Positions 36,244-45,860 are shown, counted from the stretch's first letter. The stretch: DNA of 64,000 nucleotides from a bacterium (GCA_021372515.1 JAJFUG010000072.1:64379-128378); one strand, 5' to 3'. The notes: generated by a model not told the origin, from the sequence alone. Translations and numbers: made by a program.

Positions 36244-37491
36244 TCAGTTCGCGGCGTACCAGGAGAACACCTTGCGCACGCCGGCCAGAATGTCGGCGAC
36301 ATCCTTCTCCTGGTAGAACTCGTTCATGGACAGGATAATCATCTCATCCAGCAGGTTCTCGGCCACCGGGCAGAGACCGGCCGGGTAGAGCTCTTTCAGC
36401 TCGCGTCCCTGCGGGTCCAGGGGCGGCAGGGCGAACGGCGAGACGGCGCTGTCCTGGAAACACTCGTACAGGTACACCGGCCGTCCGCCGCAATAGCCGG
36501 TCCAGGCGGGAAGGCCCTCGGCGGCCAGGGCCGCAGCCAGCTCGGAGGCGGAGGCCCGCACCACGCCGCGCTCGGCCCGCAGCACGAAATACCACCAACT
36601 GTGGTCGCAGCCCTCGGGCGCCACCGGCAGGCGCAGGCCGGGGACACCGCGCAGCCCGGACAGCAGGGTGTCCGCGATCTGACGCCGCCGCGCGATGATC
36701 CGCTCCAGCTTGGTCAGTTGCACCCGGGCCACCGCGGCCTGTATCTCGGTCATACGGTAGTTCATCCCGAAAAACTGCGGGTTGCGCGCCCCGCCCGTGC
36801 GGTCGTAGCACTTGTCCACGAACAGGCGCATGCGGCGGGCCACCTCCGGATCGCTGGTCACGCACACCCCGCCGTCGCCGCACTCGATATGCTTGTAGCC
36901 GTTGTAGCTAAAACAGCCCACCGCGCCGAACGTACCGGCCAGCGCGCCCTTGTAGCCGGCCAGCCAGCTCTGGGCGCAGTCCTCCACCAGGGCGATCCCG
37001 CGGCTGCGGGCCAGGGCCTTGATCTCATCGAGGCCGCTGGCCAGGCCTGCCAGGTGCACCAGCAGGATGGCTTTCGTGCGGGGAGTGACCACCCGGGCCA
37101 CGGCCTCGGGGCTCATGTTGAAAGTCTCCGGGTCCACATCCGCGAACACCGGAAGGGCCCCCTGGGCGATGATCGGGATGATCGAGCCCTGGTCCGTGAT
37201 CGGGCTCGTGATCACCTCATCGCGCCAGCCCACGCCCACCCCGGCCAGGGCGGTGTGGATCGCCGCGGTCCCGCTGGAGCAGGCTGTCGCGTGCGGAAGG
37301 CCGAAATACCGGGCGAACTCTTTCTCCAGAGCGAGCGCCTCGCTGCCGAACGAGCGGCAGAGCACCCCGCTGTCGACCACCCGCAGCAGGGCCTCTTTTT
37401 CCCGCTGGTCGAACCTCAGCGGGCGCAGGCGGTTGGGGTCGAGCGGCACGGCGCGCACCGGGTCGCCGCCGTGAAGCGCGAGCTTTTCCAT
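36244..37491 (-). CDS. DegT/DnrJ/EryC1/StrS aminotransferase-family protein
   Basis: 415 aa PLP enzyme of the sugar aminotransferase family. SSGTAAIHTALAGVGVGWRD, PVFADVDPETFNMSPE, LVEDCAQSWLAG and SYNGYKHIECGDGG with the PLP Lys, then FGMNYRMTEIQAAVARVQL. Family members aminate nucleotide-linked keto sugars or, in the AHBA-like and scyllo-inosamine branch, cyclitols; DPNRLRPLRFDQREKEALLR at the start and the early LHGGDPVR resemble the latter branch, which may point to a catabolic or inositol-related substrate. The substrate is not determined. Confidence 0.85.
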   Translation of the reverse strand: MEKLALHGGDPVRAVPLDPNRLRPLRFDQREKEALLRVVDSGVLCRSFGSEALALEKEFARYFGLPHATACSSGTAAIHTALAGVGVGWRDEVITSPITDQGSIIPIIAQGALPVFADVDPETFNMSPEAVARVVTPRTKAILLVHLAGLASGLDEIKALARSRGIALVEDCAQSWLAGYKGALAGTFGAVGCFSYNGYKHIECGDGGVCVTSDPEVARRMRLFVDKCYDRTGGARNPQFFGMNYRMTEIQAAVARVQLTKLERIIARRRQIADTLLSGLRGVPGLRLPVAPEGCDHSWWYFVLRAERGVVRASASELAAALAAEGLPAWTGYCGGRPVYLYECFQDSAVSPFALPPLDPQGRELKELYPAGLCPVAENLLDEMIILSMNEFYQEKDVADILAGVRKVFSWYAAN

Positions 37492-37613
37492 CTGGCAGGC
37501 CTTTCACAATAAGTGGGCTGGCTTCAGGATTCGGTTTTCTCTGTCGACGGTGGGGCGGCTGGAGCCTCTCGCCCGGACCGAGCACACAAAATATCTATTC
37601 CCCGGGGCGATTC

Positions 37614-38381
37614 CTACAGCTTTTCCAGCAACTGCCCCAGGCGCCCGACCAGGATACCCACCAGTTTCTCGCCCTTGGCCGCGCTGCTCAGCGTGGGCGT
37701 GCCGTGCACCCCCGAGGCGGTGAACTTTTTCAGGTCCCGGATGCGCCAGACAGTCTCGGGGTCGCCGGGCATGTACTCATCCACCGCGCGCGACATGTCC
37801 ACCAGCTCCGGGGCCAGGGCCAGCATGGCCGAGGTCTCCACCTGGCAGGCGTGGCCCCACTCGCGTCCCCCGGTCACCTCCTCCAGGTCGCCCGGCACGT
37901 GAAAGACCGTGGTGGCGAGCAGGATATCGAAATCCGAACGGAACGGTTGCCCGGCCGGGACCAGGCGCCTCAGGGCCTCGCGCTGGGCCGTGTCCAGGGC
38001 GCCGCAGTTGCCGCCGTGGCCGTTGTAGATCACCAGCTTGCGGAACCCGTGACGGTAGAGGCCCTCCACGATGTCGCACACTGTGTTGATCAGCGTGTCC
38101 GCGGACAGGCTGAGCGTGCCGCAGTAGTTGACCACGTTCATGCAGTAGCCGTAGCTCAGCTCGGGCAGCACGAGCGTGTCCGTGCGGCTGCGGGCGGCCC
38201 GTGCGGCTATCTGCGCGGCAAGAAGGATGTCGGTGCGCAGGGGAAGGTGGTAGCCGTGCTCCTCGATCGAGCCGACCGGCAGGATCAGCTTGATTTCCGT
38301 CTTGTCCTCGATGCGCTCCAGCTCGTCCCAGGCATAGTCGGCCAGGAACAGTTTCTTCCCGGCGGCGTTGAGTTCCGGCAT
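37614..38381 (-). CDS. Creatininase-family amidohydrolase
   Basis: 255 aa. ILPVGSIEEHGYHLPLRTDI holds the metal-binding Glu, His and Asp of the creatininase fold, YNGHGGNCGALDTA the second His, and EWGHACQVETSAML the metal-ligand His and Glu. The family includes creatininase, mycofactocin peptidase MftE and a formamide hydrolase of riboflavin synthesis in archaea; the substrate here is open. Upstream of the DegT gene on the same strand, divergent from the double amidohydrolase. Confidence 0.87.
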   Translation of the reverse strand: MPELNAAGKKLFLADYAWDELERIEDKTEIKLILPVGSIEEHGYHLPLRTDILLAAQIAARAARSRTDTLVLPELSYGYCMNVVNYCGTLSLSADTLINTVCDIVEGLYRHGFRKLVIYNGHGGNCGALDTAQREALRRLVPAGQPFRSDFDILLATTVFHVPGDLEEVTGGREWGHACQVETSAMLALAPELVDMSRAVDEYMPGDPETVWRIRDLKKFTASGVHGTPTLSSAAKGEKLVGILVGRLGQLLEKL

Positions 38382-38478
38382 GTGTCGCTCCTTGTCCGAG
38401 GGTCGGTGAACGGGCCAAAAATAACAGCTTTTCCGGCGCAGGGGAACAGGTCTTTGCGGCCGTGCCTGTCAGCCTCTG

Positions 38479-38506
38479 TTGACTGGAGACGGAAAGCGGC
38501 TATATT
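38479..38506 (+). promoter_or_regulatory. Promoter of the double amidohydrolase gene
   Basis: TTGACT (38479-38484), 16-base spacer, TATATT (38501-38506), about 90 bases before the ATG at 38598. Confidence 0.55.
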
Positions 38507-38597
38507 CATCGCCGTGGCCGCATGGCGAAAGACGGAGCTGGCTGCGCCGCAGCGGCGACACACCGTGAAAACAGCCGAAGCGCGGAGGGACAGACAC

Positions 38598-40250
38598 ATG
38601 AGCCAGGTCGTGTATTTCGACTCCAACTGCGCTTTCGGCCCTCCGGCCGGACGCCTGCCCGGCGCTCCGGCCGACCGCCGGGAACTGCTCGCGGAGTTGG
38701 ACCACTGCCGGATCAGCCGGGCGCTGGTCTACCATATCCAGGCCCGCGAGATGGACCCCCGCGCCGCCAACGCCTGCCTTCTGCGGGAAATCGAGGCCGA
38801 GCCGCGATTCGTGCCCTGCGCCGTGCTGAGCCACGCCCCCTACATTCCGGACCGTGACCTGGCCGCCGAATGCCGTGACTGGCTCGAGCGCGGGGTGCGC
38901 GCTTTCCGCATGTTCCCGCACTGGCACGGGGTGGATTTCAGCCTGCCGCTCGTGCGCGCGGTGCTGGAATTGCTCCAGGAACGGCGTGTACCGCTCTGGC
39001 TGGACTTTGACCAGATCTGGTACAACTACCGTCAGGCCGGCACCCACGAGCAGCGCCAGATCGACTGGTCCGGGCTGAAACAGCTCGCCCGCGACTATCC
39101 CGGCCTGCCCCTGGTGCTGGTCGGGGGCAACTACACCCACCTGACCCGTCTGTACCCCCTGCTCGACCAGTGCCCGAACCTGCTGCTGGAAACCTCGCTG
39201 CTCCAGGCGTTCGAGGCGTTCCCGTTTATCTGCGGACACTGGGGCGCCGGGCGGCTGCTGTTCGGGACCGGGCTGGGCGCGGTGAGCCCCGGGGCGGCGC
39301 GGGCCATGCTGGCCTACGCCGAAATATCGGATGACGATAGAGGAAGGATCGCCGCGGAGAACCTGGAAGCCCTTCTGGGCCTGGGGCCCACCCCCGCGCT
39401 GCCCGAGGACCCGGATCGGCCCGAGATTCTGCGGCTCGTGGATGAGGGCCGTCCGCTGACCGGCATCCCGTTCTACGATGCCCATGGGCATATCGCGCCG
39501 CCGGGAGTGGATGGAATGATGGGCCTCAGCCTCGGCCCGCAGGATGCGGCCTCCATTGCGCGGGTGAGCGGGCGCCTGGGTGTCCGGGCCACGGTGATTT
39601 CGAGCTGGAGCCTGTTGAGCGGCGATGCCCCCGCGGGCAACGAGGTGGCATCGCAGGCTGCGCAGGACTATCCGGGGCGGTTCCTGCCCCTGGCCGTGTA
39701 CAACCCCAACTACCCCGAGCACTGGGAATCCACCGCCGCCCTGTTTACGGGTGAGCGGAGATTCTTCGGTTTCAAACCCTATCCGTTCACCCAGCGCACG
39801 GCCCTTTCCGACCGCTCGTTCCGTCCGATGCTGGAGCTGGCCGACAGGCTGCACTTGCCCGTGCTCTGCCATTTCGATTTCGAGCCCCTGGGCGGAGTGC
39901 CGGCCTCGGAGATCGAAATCCTCGCCCCGCGCCACCCCAACGCGCAGTTCCTGATGGCCCACGCCGGGGCCAGCCCGCGCGTGGCGGCCCAGTGTATCGA
40001 GATGGCGCGGCGGTTCCACAACGTGTGGCTGGAGATCAACTACACCTCGGTGCCCTACGGCATGGTGGGCCACCTGGTGCGGAACGCGGGGGCGGAAAGG
40101 GTGCTGTTCGGCACCGATATCCCGATGCGCAACCCGGCCCCGATCCTGGGTTGGGTGGTGTACGACCGCAATCTTACCGGGGAGGAGATGCGCCTGGTGC
40201 TGGGCGGCAATTTCATCCGTCTGGCCGCCGGCTGCGGCTGGAGTCTGTGA
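38598..40250 (+). CDS. Tandem amidohydrolase-2-like protein, N-terminal half degenerate
   Basis: 550 aa made of two TIM-barrel units. The C-terminal unit (about 290-550) has the metal-ligand set of the amidohydrolase-2 family: FYDAHGHIAPPG, LCHFDFEPLGG, FLMAHAGASPR and LFGTDIPMRNPAP. The N-terminal unit (about 1-285) follows the same plan but begins VYFDSNCAFGPPAG, where HxH is missing, and ends LLFGTGLGAVSPG, where the catalytic Asp is Gly, so it has probably lost catalysis. GGAGGGA eight bases before ATG 38598. The family hydrolyses or decarboxylates ring and amide substrates with Zn or Mn; the substrate is unknown. Confidence 0.8.
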   Translation: MSQVVYFDSNCAFGPPAGRLPGAPADRRELLAELDHCRISRALVYHIQAREMDPRAANACLLREIEAEPRFVPCAVLSHAPYIPDRDLAAECRDWLERGVRAFRMFPHWHGVDFSLPLVRAVLELLQERRVPLWLDFDQIWYNYRQAGTHEQRQIDWSGLKQLARDYPGLPLVLVGGNYTHLTRLYPLLDQCPNLLLETSLLQAFEAFPFICGHWGAGRLLFGTGLGAVSPGAARAMLAYAEISDDDRGRIAAENLEALLGLGPTPALPEDPDRPEILRLVDEGRPLTGIPFYDAHGHIAPPGVDGMMGLSLGPQDAASIARVSGRLGVRATVISSWSLLSGDAPAGNEVASQAAQDYPGRFLPLAVYNPNYPEHWESTAALFTGERRFFGFKPYPFTQRTALSDRSFRPMLELADRLHLPVLCHFDFEPLGGVPASEIEILAPRHPNAQFLMAHAGASPRVAAQCIEMARRFHNVWLEINYTSVPYGMVGHLVRNAGAERVLFGTDIPMRNPAPILGWVVYDRNLTGEEMRLVLGGNFIRLAAGCGWSL

Positions 40251-40344
40251 TGCCTTTTCGGCTTGTCTTTCGCACGCAGCCGGTTCCCAGCCAGACACGG
40301 TCCTGTCGGGCGGAAACAGTCAGGTGGACGGCCTCCCCCTGCTT

Positions 40345-40403
40345 TGGCAAAAGGGGATTGGGGGGGATTTAATCCGGTGGATCCGGCACGGAATGCCGTG
40401 CCC
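40345..40403. repeat. Intergenic repeat with module A
   Basis: AAAAGGGGATTGGGGGGGATTTAATCC followed by module A variant GGCACGGAATGCCGTGCCC (40385-40403). The first part recalls 2905-2938, so modules occur together in more than one place. Confidence 0.6.
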
Positions 40404-40532
40404 ATACGACCGCTTTGACACGTTTTGATTACAGGCTCCAACCGCTTGCCCGTAATCCTGGGAAGTCTTGTCGTACCGGCTGTCCCGGAGCGTTCCGGGA
40501 CCTCAATCCACACACCGAGGGAGGACCTCACA

Positions 40533-41810
40533 ATGCGACCGCGTCACTCCAACCTGCTGCTCGTTCTGCTCGCCGCAATCATGCTGGTTCTGCCGTCTCT
40601 GCGGGCCGCCGACCTGCCCCTGGCCAAGCCCGAGACTCTCGGCATGTCCTCCGCCCGCCTGGCGCGGATCGATTCGGTGATCGAGGGCTATATCGCCGAC
40701 AAGCGGGTGGCCGGGACAGTGAGCCTGGTCATGCGTCACGGCAAGGTGGTATATTTCAAGGCGCACGGGATGCAGGACCGCGAGAAGTCGATCCCCATGC
40801 CCAAGGACGCCATCTTCCGCATCTGCTCCATGAGCAAGCCGATCACCAGCGTGGCCGCGATGATGCTGTACGAGGAGGGCCGTTTCGCGCTGAGCGACCC
40901 GGTCTCCAAGTACATCCCCGAGTTCAAGAACCCGGTCGTGCTGAAAAAGACCCCGGACGGCAAGACCTACACCGTGCCGGCCACCAGTGAGATCACGATC
41001 TTCGAACTGCTCACCCACACCTCGGGGCTGGTCTACCAGTGGGACCCCGACCTCGGCCCGTTCTACAAGGACGCCGAGGTGGGCAACGGGATCAAGCAGG
41101 AGACCCTCACCCTGGCCGAGAGCACCAGGCGCATGGCCAAGCTTCCGCTGCTGTTCAACCCCGGCGAGAGATTCGAGTACGGGCTGAACACGGATGCCCT
41201 GGGCTACCTGATCGAGGTGGTCTCGGGTATGCCCCTGGACAAGTTCCTCAAGACCCGCATTTTCGACCCGCTGGGCATGAACGACACCCAGTTTTTCGTC
41301 CCGCAGTCCAAGCTGAGCCGTCTGGCCTCGGTCTACACATGGTACGACGACAAGGGCTTGCAGCCGTTCCCGGACAGCCCGATCTGGGAGGGCCCGTTCC
41401 GGTACGACGCCGATTACCCCTACAAGGGTGAGATGAAATATTTCTCCGGCGGCGGAGGACTCTGCGCCAGCACCCAGGATTACGCCAAGTTCGCCCAGAT
41501 GCTCCTGAACGGCGGAGAGCTTAATGGCGTGCGCCTTCTGAGCCCCAAAACTGTCGAGATGATGCGCTCCATGCAGGTCAAGACCGACAGCCCGACCCAG
41601 GATTTCGGCCTGGGATTCGGTATCCAGGCGTCTCTGAGCGAGATCGGCACCCAGGGCAAGTACGGCTGGGGCGGGTTCTACAACACACAGTTCTTCATCG
41701 ATCCCAAGGAGGAACTGATCGGCGTGATCATGTCGCAGCTCCATCCCACCGGAGACCTGCCTCTTCTGGACCGTTTCGAGGTTGCGGCCTATCAGTCGAT
41801 CGTCCAGTAG
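40533..41810 (+). CDS. Beta-lactamase-family serine hydrolase (class C fold), exported
   Basis: 425 aa with signal peptide (LLLVLLAAIMLVLPSLRAAD). Catalytic S-x-x-K is CSMSKPITSV, second motif Y-x-N is FEYGLNTDALGYL, and LLTHTSGLVYQ is conserved in this esterase/penicillin-binding-like family. The third motif near GGGGLCASTQDYAKF differs from KTG, as usual for EstB-like esterases. Probably a secreted or periplasmic esterase or peptidase rather than a resistance enzyme. ATG 40533 with GGAGG nine bases upstream; own terminator. Confidence 0.88.
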   Translation: MRPRHSNLLLVLLAAIMLVLPSLRAADLPLAKPETLGMSSARLARIDSVIEGYIADKRVAGTVSLVMRHGKVVYFKAHGMQDREKSIPMPKDAIFRICSMSKPITSVAAMMLYEEGRFALSDPVSKYIPEFKNPVVLKKTPDGKTYTVPATSEITIFELLTHTSGLVYQWDPDLGPFYKDAEVGNGIKQETLTLAESTRRMAKLPLLFNPGERFEYGLNTDALGYLIEVVSGMPLDKFLKTRIFDPLGMNDTQFFVPQSKLSRLASVYTWYDDKGLQPFPDSPIWEGPFRYDADYPYKGEMKYFSGGGGLCASTQDYAKFAQMLLNGGELNGVRLLSPKTVEMMRSMQVKTDSPTQDFGLGFGIQASLSEIGTQGKYGWGGFYNTQFFIDPKEELIGVIMSQLHPTGDLPLLDRFEVAAYQSIVQ

Positions 41811-41849
41811 AGCCGACGGTCCCTGTCATGGACCGTGGCACGCGCAGTG

Positions 41850-41885
41850 ACGGCCTGGCTCCTTACGGAACCAGGCCGTTTTTTT
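41850..41885 (+). terminator. Rho-independent terminator after the beta-lactamase-family gene
   Basis: ACGGCCTGG-CTCCTTACGGAA-CCAGGCCGT followed by TTTTTT. It also lies downstream of the convergent symporter gene. Confidence 0.85.
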
Positions 41886-41912
41886 CCAGTGCCGGTGGCA
41901 TTGGCGGACAGT

Positions 41913-43484
41913 TCAACCGAATATCGAGTAGAGCCCGACTATGAGCGCAAGAAGGCAGCCTGCGAGCACGTACACCACACGGCCCGAACCGGCGCGGTTG
42001 AGCCCGCTCAGGGTGGGCAGGGCCTTGTCCGGGGCTGTCGGGCGGGTGAACAGCGAGACCGCCGCCATGAACAGCATTATCACCAGCAGCATGACAAAGG
42101 CCAGGAACATGAAATTCATCCAGTGCGGCCAGAAACCTGCTGGCCAGCCCAGAACATTGGCCAAGCCCACGGCCACGGTCACCGGTTCGCCTATCCAGAG
42201 GGCCAGCTCCGCGGCCCTGGGGGTGGTCCTTTTCCACAGCACCCCCATCAGGAACACGGCGGTAAGAGGCGGGGCTATCGCGGCGATGAGCTGGTTGATC
42301 GCGATGAAAATCCCCTTGGGGAACCGTCCGATCATGGGCGACCAGACAACCGCGAGCAGCATCGCCCCGGCGGTGGCCAGGCGCCCGATCAACAGCAGTC
42401 TCTCGTGGCTGGAGTCGGGCATCCACTTGCGGAAAATGTCCAGGGCGAAAATGGTGCTGATCGAGTTGAGGCCCGCGTCGATAGTGCTCAGCAGGGCCAC
42501 TATCAGCACAGCCACCATCACCCCGCGCAGGCCTGTCGGCAGCCAGTTGCTGATTATGGTGGGGTAGGCCAGGTCACCGTTGCTCAGGTTCGGGTAAAGG
42601 GCGAAAGCGATGACTCCCGGCAGCACGAAAATGAACACCGGCAGCAGCTTGAGGAACCCGGCGAAAATCACCCCCAGCTGGCCGTTCTTGAGGTCGCGCG
42701 CCCCCAGCACGCGCTGGACCATCAGCTGGTCGGTGCACCAGTACCAGATGCCCAGAACTGGGTAGCCGAAGATGATCGCGTACCACGGCATCTCGGGGTC
42801 GCCGGCCGGGCGCAGCATGGACCAGAACTCCGCCGGCACCCGGGCCACCAGTTCACCGATCCCCCCGACTTTGGAAATGCCGATCAGTGTCAGGAGCGCC
42901 GAGCCCGCGATCATTATGTTCGCGGAGAACGATTCGGTGACAATGACCGCGGCCAGGCCGCCCACAATCGTGTAGCTCGCCGCCAGAAGGGAAAGCACCA
43001 GGATGCTCAGCCAGAGCGGCCAGCCCAGGAACACCCGGATCACCAGGCCGCCCGCGTAGAGCGCCACTCCCAGGCGGATGAAAATGGTGGTGATCACGTT
43101 GAGCCAGCCCAGGAAATCCCGGCAGGCACGGTTGAACCGGCGCTCCAGGAACTCCGGCATGGTGCTGACCCGGGTGCTCAGGTAGTAGGGCGCGAAGATC
43201 AGGGCCAGCATCAGCAGCGGCCCGGCGGCCATCCACTCGTAATTGCCGTGCAGAAGGCCGTACATGTAGCCCGCGCCGGCCAGCCCGACCAGGTGCTCGG
43301 CCGAGATGTTGCTGGCGAAGATGGAAAACCCGATCATCGGCCAGCGCACGCTCCGCCCGGCCAGGAAAAAATCGATATCTCCGTGCAGCTTCCGTCCCCG
43401 GAGCATTCCTATCGTCACCAGGGATACCAGGATAAAGACTATGACCGCGTAATCCCAGAACCGCAACTGGTTTATCGAGTCCAC
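41913..43484 (-). CDS. Sodium/solute symporter (SGLT-like)
   Basis: 523 aa, about 14 membrane segments. IDFFLAGRSVRWPMIGFSIF and ASNISAEHLVGLAGAGYMYG match the sugar-transporting SSS branch (vSGLT-like), STRVSTMPEFLERRF is also typical, and LIVALLSTIDAGLNSISTIF is the helix-8 Na+-site region. Na+-driven uptake of a monosaccharide at the inner membrane is expected. Last gene of a string fucosidase-RhaM-like-symporter on the minus strand, which suggests L-fucose or a related deoxysugar. Confidence 0.87.
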   Translation of the reverse strand: MDSINQLRFWDYAVIVFILVSLVTIGMLRGRKLHGDIDFFLAGRSVRWPMIGFSIFASNISAEHLVGLAGAGYMYGLLHGNYEWMAAGPLLMLALIFAPYYLSTRVSTMPEFLERRFNRACRDFLGWLNVITTIFIRLGVALYAGGLVIRVFLGWPLWLSILVLSLLAASYTIVGGLAAVIVTESFSANIMIAGSALLTLIGISKVGGIGELVARVPAEFWSMLRPAGDPEMPWYAIIFGYPVLGIWYWCTDQLMVQRVLGARDLKNGQLGVIFAGFLKLLPVFIFVLPGVIAFALYPNLSNGDLAYPTIISNWLPTGLRGVMVAVLIVALLSTIDAGLNSISTIFALDIFRKWMPDSSHERLLLIGRLATAGAMLLAVVWSPMIGRFPKGIFIAINQLIAAIAPPLTAVFLMGVLWKRTTPRAAELALWIGEPVTVAVGLANVLGWPAGFWPHWMNFMFLAFVMLLVIMLFMAAVSLFTRPTAPDKALPTLSGLNRAGSGRVVYVLAGCLLALIVGLYSIFG

Positions 43485-43556
43485 TGTGATACCCGCCGGA
43501 TGGAATGTGCCGGAGCTTGTAGAAAAGTTAAACAGTCCGCAGACTGCAAGCCACTT

Positions 43557-44375
43557 TCAGTCGGTGTGGAACACGTCCTGCATCTCGACCCACAGGCTGG
43601 GGCCGGATTCAGCTTGTTGCCGCTCCAGGCAGGGGGCCAGGACTTTTTCCAGGGCCAGCCATTTTCCGCTTTGCAGGAACCGCTCGCGGTCCGCGGCGAA
43701 ATCCCTCCCGTAGTACTCCAGGTAGAGGAAAAGCCGCGGCGCCTTGAGATAGAAAACGAAATTCTGGATGCTCGCCGCACGGATCGCCTCTCCGGAGTAC
43801 TCTTTCGCCAGGCCGGCGAAAGCCGAGCGGACCTCCTGCTCGCGGCCGGGTTTGAGCAGCGCGAGATAGCCGTGGCGCTCGACCCCGGCGGAGCTGACCT
43901 GCTTTACCGTATCCTCGAGCAGGATATCCAGCGGGGCCCACCATTCACCCTCTTTCCCGGGTTCGAGCTGCTCCTGCATCGGGTCGGTCAGTTTCCACCA
44001 GTCCCGGGTCACCGGGTCGGCGGCGATGGCGGCCATGTCGGCCCGGTAGTCCGCTCCCACGTAATCGTAATTCGAGTACAGGCAGCCCTCGTGCATGAAT
44101 ATCGTGTAGTCCCGGATGTTGGACCTGGCGATCCGGTCCAGGACCTCGGGCCAGACATGACGGTGAATGATGACGTACCGTTCCTCATATTCCGGCCTGA
44201 CCTGGATCAACCCGCCGTAGTGTTTCACTTGTCCACCCTCGCTTTTCGTTTCCGGTTTCGCCGTCTGTTGAGCCGTGCTGTCAGCCGCCGCCGCTTTGCG
44301 TTCCGGCTCGGTCCGCCCGCAGCCCGACCCGCAGAGCGCCAGGGCGGCAGTCAGGACTATAAGAGCCTTTTTCAT
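43557..44375 (-). CDS. Lipoprotein with two L-rhamnose mutarotase-like domains
   Basis: 272 aa starting at MKKALIVLTAALALCGSGCG, a lipoprotein signal. Domain 1 (about 50-140): HYGGLIQVRPEYEERYVIIH and RHVWPEVLDRI, the RhaM-family pattern with active His and W-P-E, then MHEGCLYSNYDYVG. Domain 2 (about 170-265): ERHGYLALLKPGREQEVRSA with matching FVFYLKAPRLFLYLEYYGRD but without the HxxxWPE part, so degenerate. RhaM interconverts alpha and beta anomers of rhamnose; an exported tandem form is unusual. Gene order suggests it serves the deoxysugar released by the neighbouring fucosidase. Confidence 0.75.
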   Translation of the reverse strand: MKKALIVLTAALALCGSGCGRTEPERKAAAADSTAQQTAKPETKSEGGQVKHYGGLIQVRPEYEERYVIIHRHVWPEVLDRIARSNIRDYTIFMHEGCLYSNYDYVGADYRADMAAIAADPVTRDWWKLTDPMQEQLEPGKEGEWWAPLDILLEDTVKQVSSAGVERHGYLALLKPGREQEVRSAFAGLAKEYSGEAIRAASIQNFVFYLKAPRLFLYLEYYGRDFAADRERFLQSGKWLALEKVLAPCLERQQAESGPSLWVEMQDVFHTD

Positions 44376-44471
44376 ACATCCGCTCCCGGCCAAGGATGAA
44401 AATGCACCCTGTAATGTAGCCCTGACAATTCGCCATCGCCCGCAGAAAACGCATCGGGCGTTTCGGTGCAT

Positions 44472-45860
44472 TCAGTTCAGGAACAGCTCCACCACCGGGA
44501 TCTCGACCTCCGGCTTACGCACCGGCAGGGCAATACGCAGGGTGCCGCCAGCGGGATTCCCCTCCGAGGACATCCAGGCGCCTTTGTTGTCCTCGATGAT
44601 TTTCAGCTCGGATGCGTCGTTCAGAAGCTGTGCGTATTTGACTTTCCCCGCGAACCCGTCCAGGCACAGCTCCCCGAGCGGCCATTCGAGGACATGGACA
44701 TAGAGGCGGTTCCTGGCGGCGTTGTAGGTCAGCAGGCAGTTGGCCGGGGTCTTGAACCCCTCGGGGGCCTGGGTGCAGCCGTAAATCGAGCGGCTATGCA
44801 ACTCCATCCACTTCCCGATCCCGTCGAGCGCGTTCATGGCGCGGTAGTCGAACGTGCCGCGCGCCGTGGGTCCGACATTGAGCAACAGGTTGCCGCCCTT
44901 GCTGACTGTCTCGATCAGCATGGCAATAAGTTGACGGACGCTCTTGTAGTTGCCGCCGTCGCGGTCGTAGCCCCACCAACCGGACAAAGTCTGGCAGGTT
45001 TCCCAGGGCACCCGCTTGCCGTCCACCTGCACCCACTGCCTGGGCATGAACTGCTCTGGGGTCCTGAAATCCCAGCCCCCGGGCACATCCAGCAGGTCCA
45101 GGCGGTCGTTGACAATGATATCCGGCTGCAGCTCGCGGATCATCTTGAGGAGTTTTTCCGACTGCCACTCGTTACGGCCCTTGCCGGGATAGGAATAGTC
45201 CAGGAACAGGTAGTCGATCCGGCCGAACTGGGTGAGCAGTTCCCGCACCTGGGCGTGAAGGTATTCGTCGTAACGGGACATGTCCCTGGCGGCGGCTTTC
45301 CTGGCGAATTCCTTGTCGCCGGACATCGGGTGGTTCTCGTCGAGCGTGAAATCGGGATGGTGCCAGTCGATCAGGGAATAGTAGAACCCCACCCGCAGTC
45401 CCTCGTTGCGTAAAGCCTCGACCAGGGGCCGAATGAGGTCTTTTCCGCAGGGCGTGTTGGGGGCTTTGTAATCCGTGTGCTTGGAGTCCCAGAGGCAGAA
45501 CCCCTCGTGGTGCTTGGTCGTGATCACGACATATTTCATCCCGGCTTTCTTTGCCGTGCGGGCCCATTGCGCCGGGTCGTAGAGGTCGGGGTCGAACAGC
45601 TCGAAATACTTCCGATAATCCTCATCCGAGATGCGCTCGACGCTTTTGACCCATTCCCCGCGCGCCGGCTGGGCGTAGAGGCCCCAGTGGAGGAAAAGCC
45701 CGAAGCGCGCCTGACTCCACCAGGCCATTTTGTCCGGAGTGCTTTTCGCCCCCTGCTGGCAGAAACCGCTTTCAGCTGTCACCGCCACTGCCAGCGCGAG
45801 CATGAGCAGGCAACCTGCTCTGAGCACCGAGGCCGCGACCCTGTTCACAAGACTGAGCAT
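44472..45860 (-). CDS. Alpha-L-fucosidase (GH29), exported
   Basis: 462 aa with signal peptide (VLRAGCLLMLALAVAVTAES). GH29 hallmarks: WWSQARFGLFLHWGLYAQPA, YVVITTKHHEGFCLWDSKHT, GFYYSLIDWHH and YLFLDYSYPGKGRNEW with the expected nucleophile Asp. A C-terminal beta domain follows (about 370-462). It removes terminal alpha-L-fucose from glycans outside the cytoplasm. ATG 45860 chosen (AAGGA upstream; signal peptide follows); the longer frame crosses the operator. Divergent from lacI-type regulator, and first of the fucosidase-RhaM-symporter string. Confidence 0.9.
   Translation of the reverse strand: MLSLVNRVAASVLRAGCLLMLALAVAVTAESGFCQQGAKSTPDKMAWWSQARFGLFLHWGLYAQPARGEWVKSVERISDEDYRKYFELFDPDLYDPAQWARTAKKAGMKYVVITTKHHEGFCLWDSKHTDYKAPNTPCGKDLIRPLVEALRNEGLRVGFYYSLIDWHHPDFTLDENHPMSGDKEFARKAAARDMSRYDEYLHAQVRELLTQFGRIDYLFLDYSYPGKGRNEWQSEKLLKMIRELQPDIIVNDRLDLLDVPGGWDFRTPEQFMPRQWVQVDGKRVPWETCQTLSGWWGYDRDGGNYKSVRQLIAMLIETVSKGGNLLLNVGPTARGTFDYRAMNALDGIGKWMELHSRSIYGCTQAPEGFKTPANCLLTYNAARNRLYVHVLEWPLGELCLDGFAGKVKYAQLLNDASELKIIEDNKGAWMSSEGNPAGGTLRIALPVRKPEVEIPVVELFLN

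Noticed and set aside
40533-41810. Beta-lactam resistance enzyme
   Set aside because: S-x-x-K and Y-x-N are present but the third motif and overall sequence fit EstB-like esterases or peptidases.
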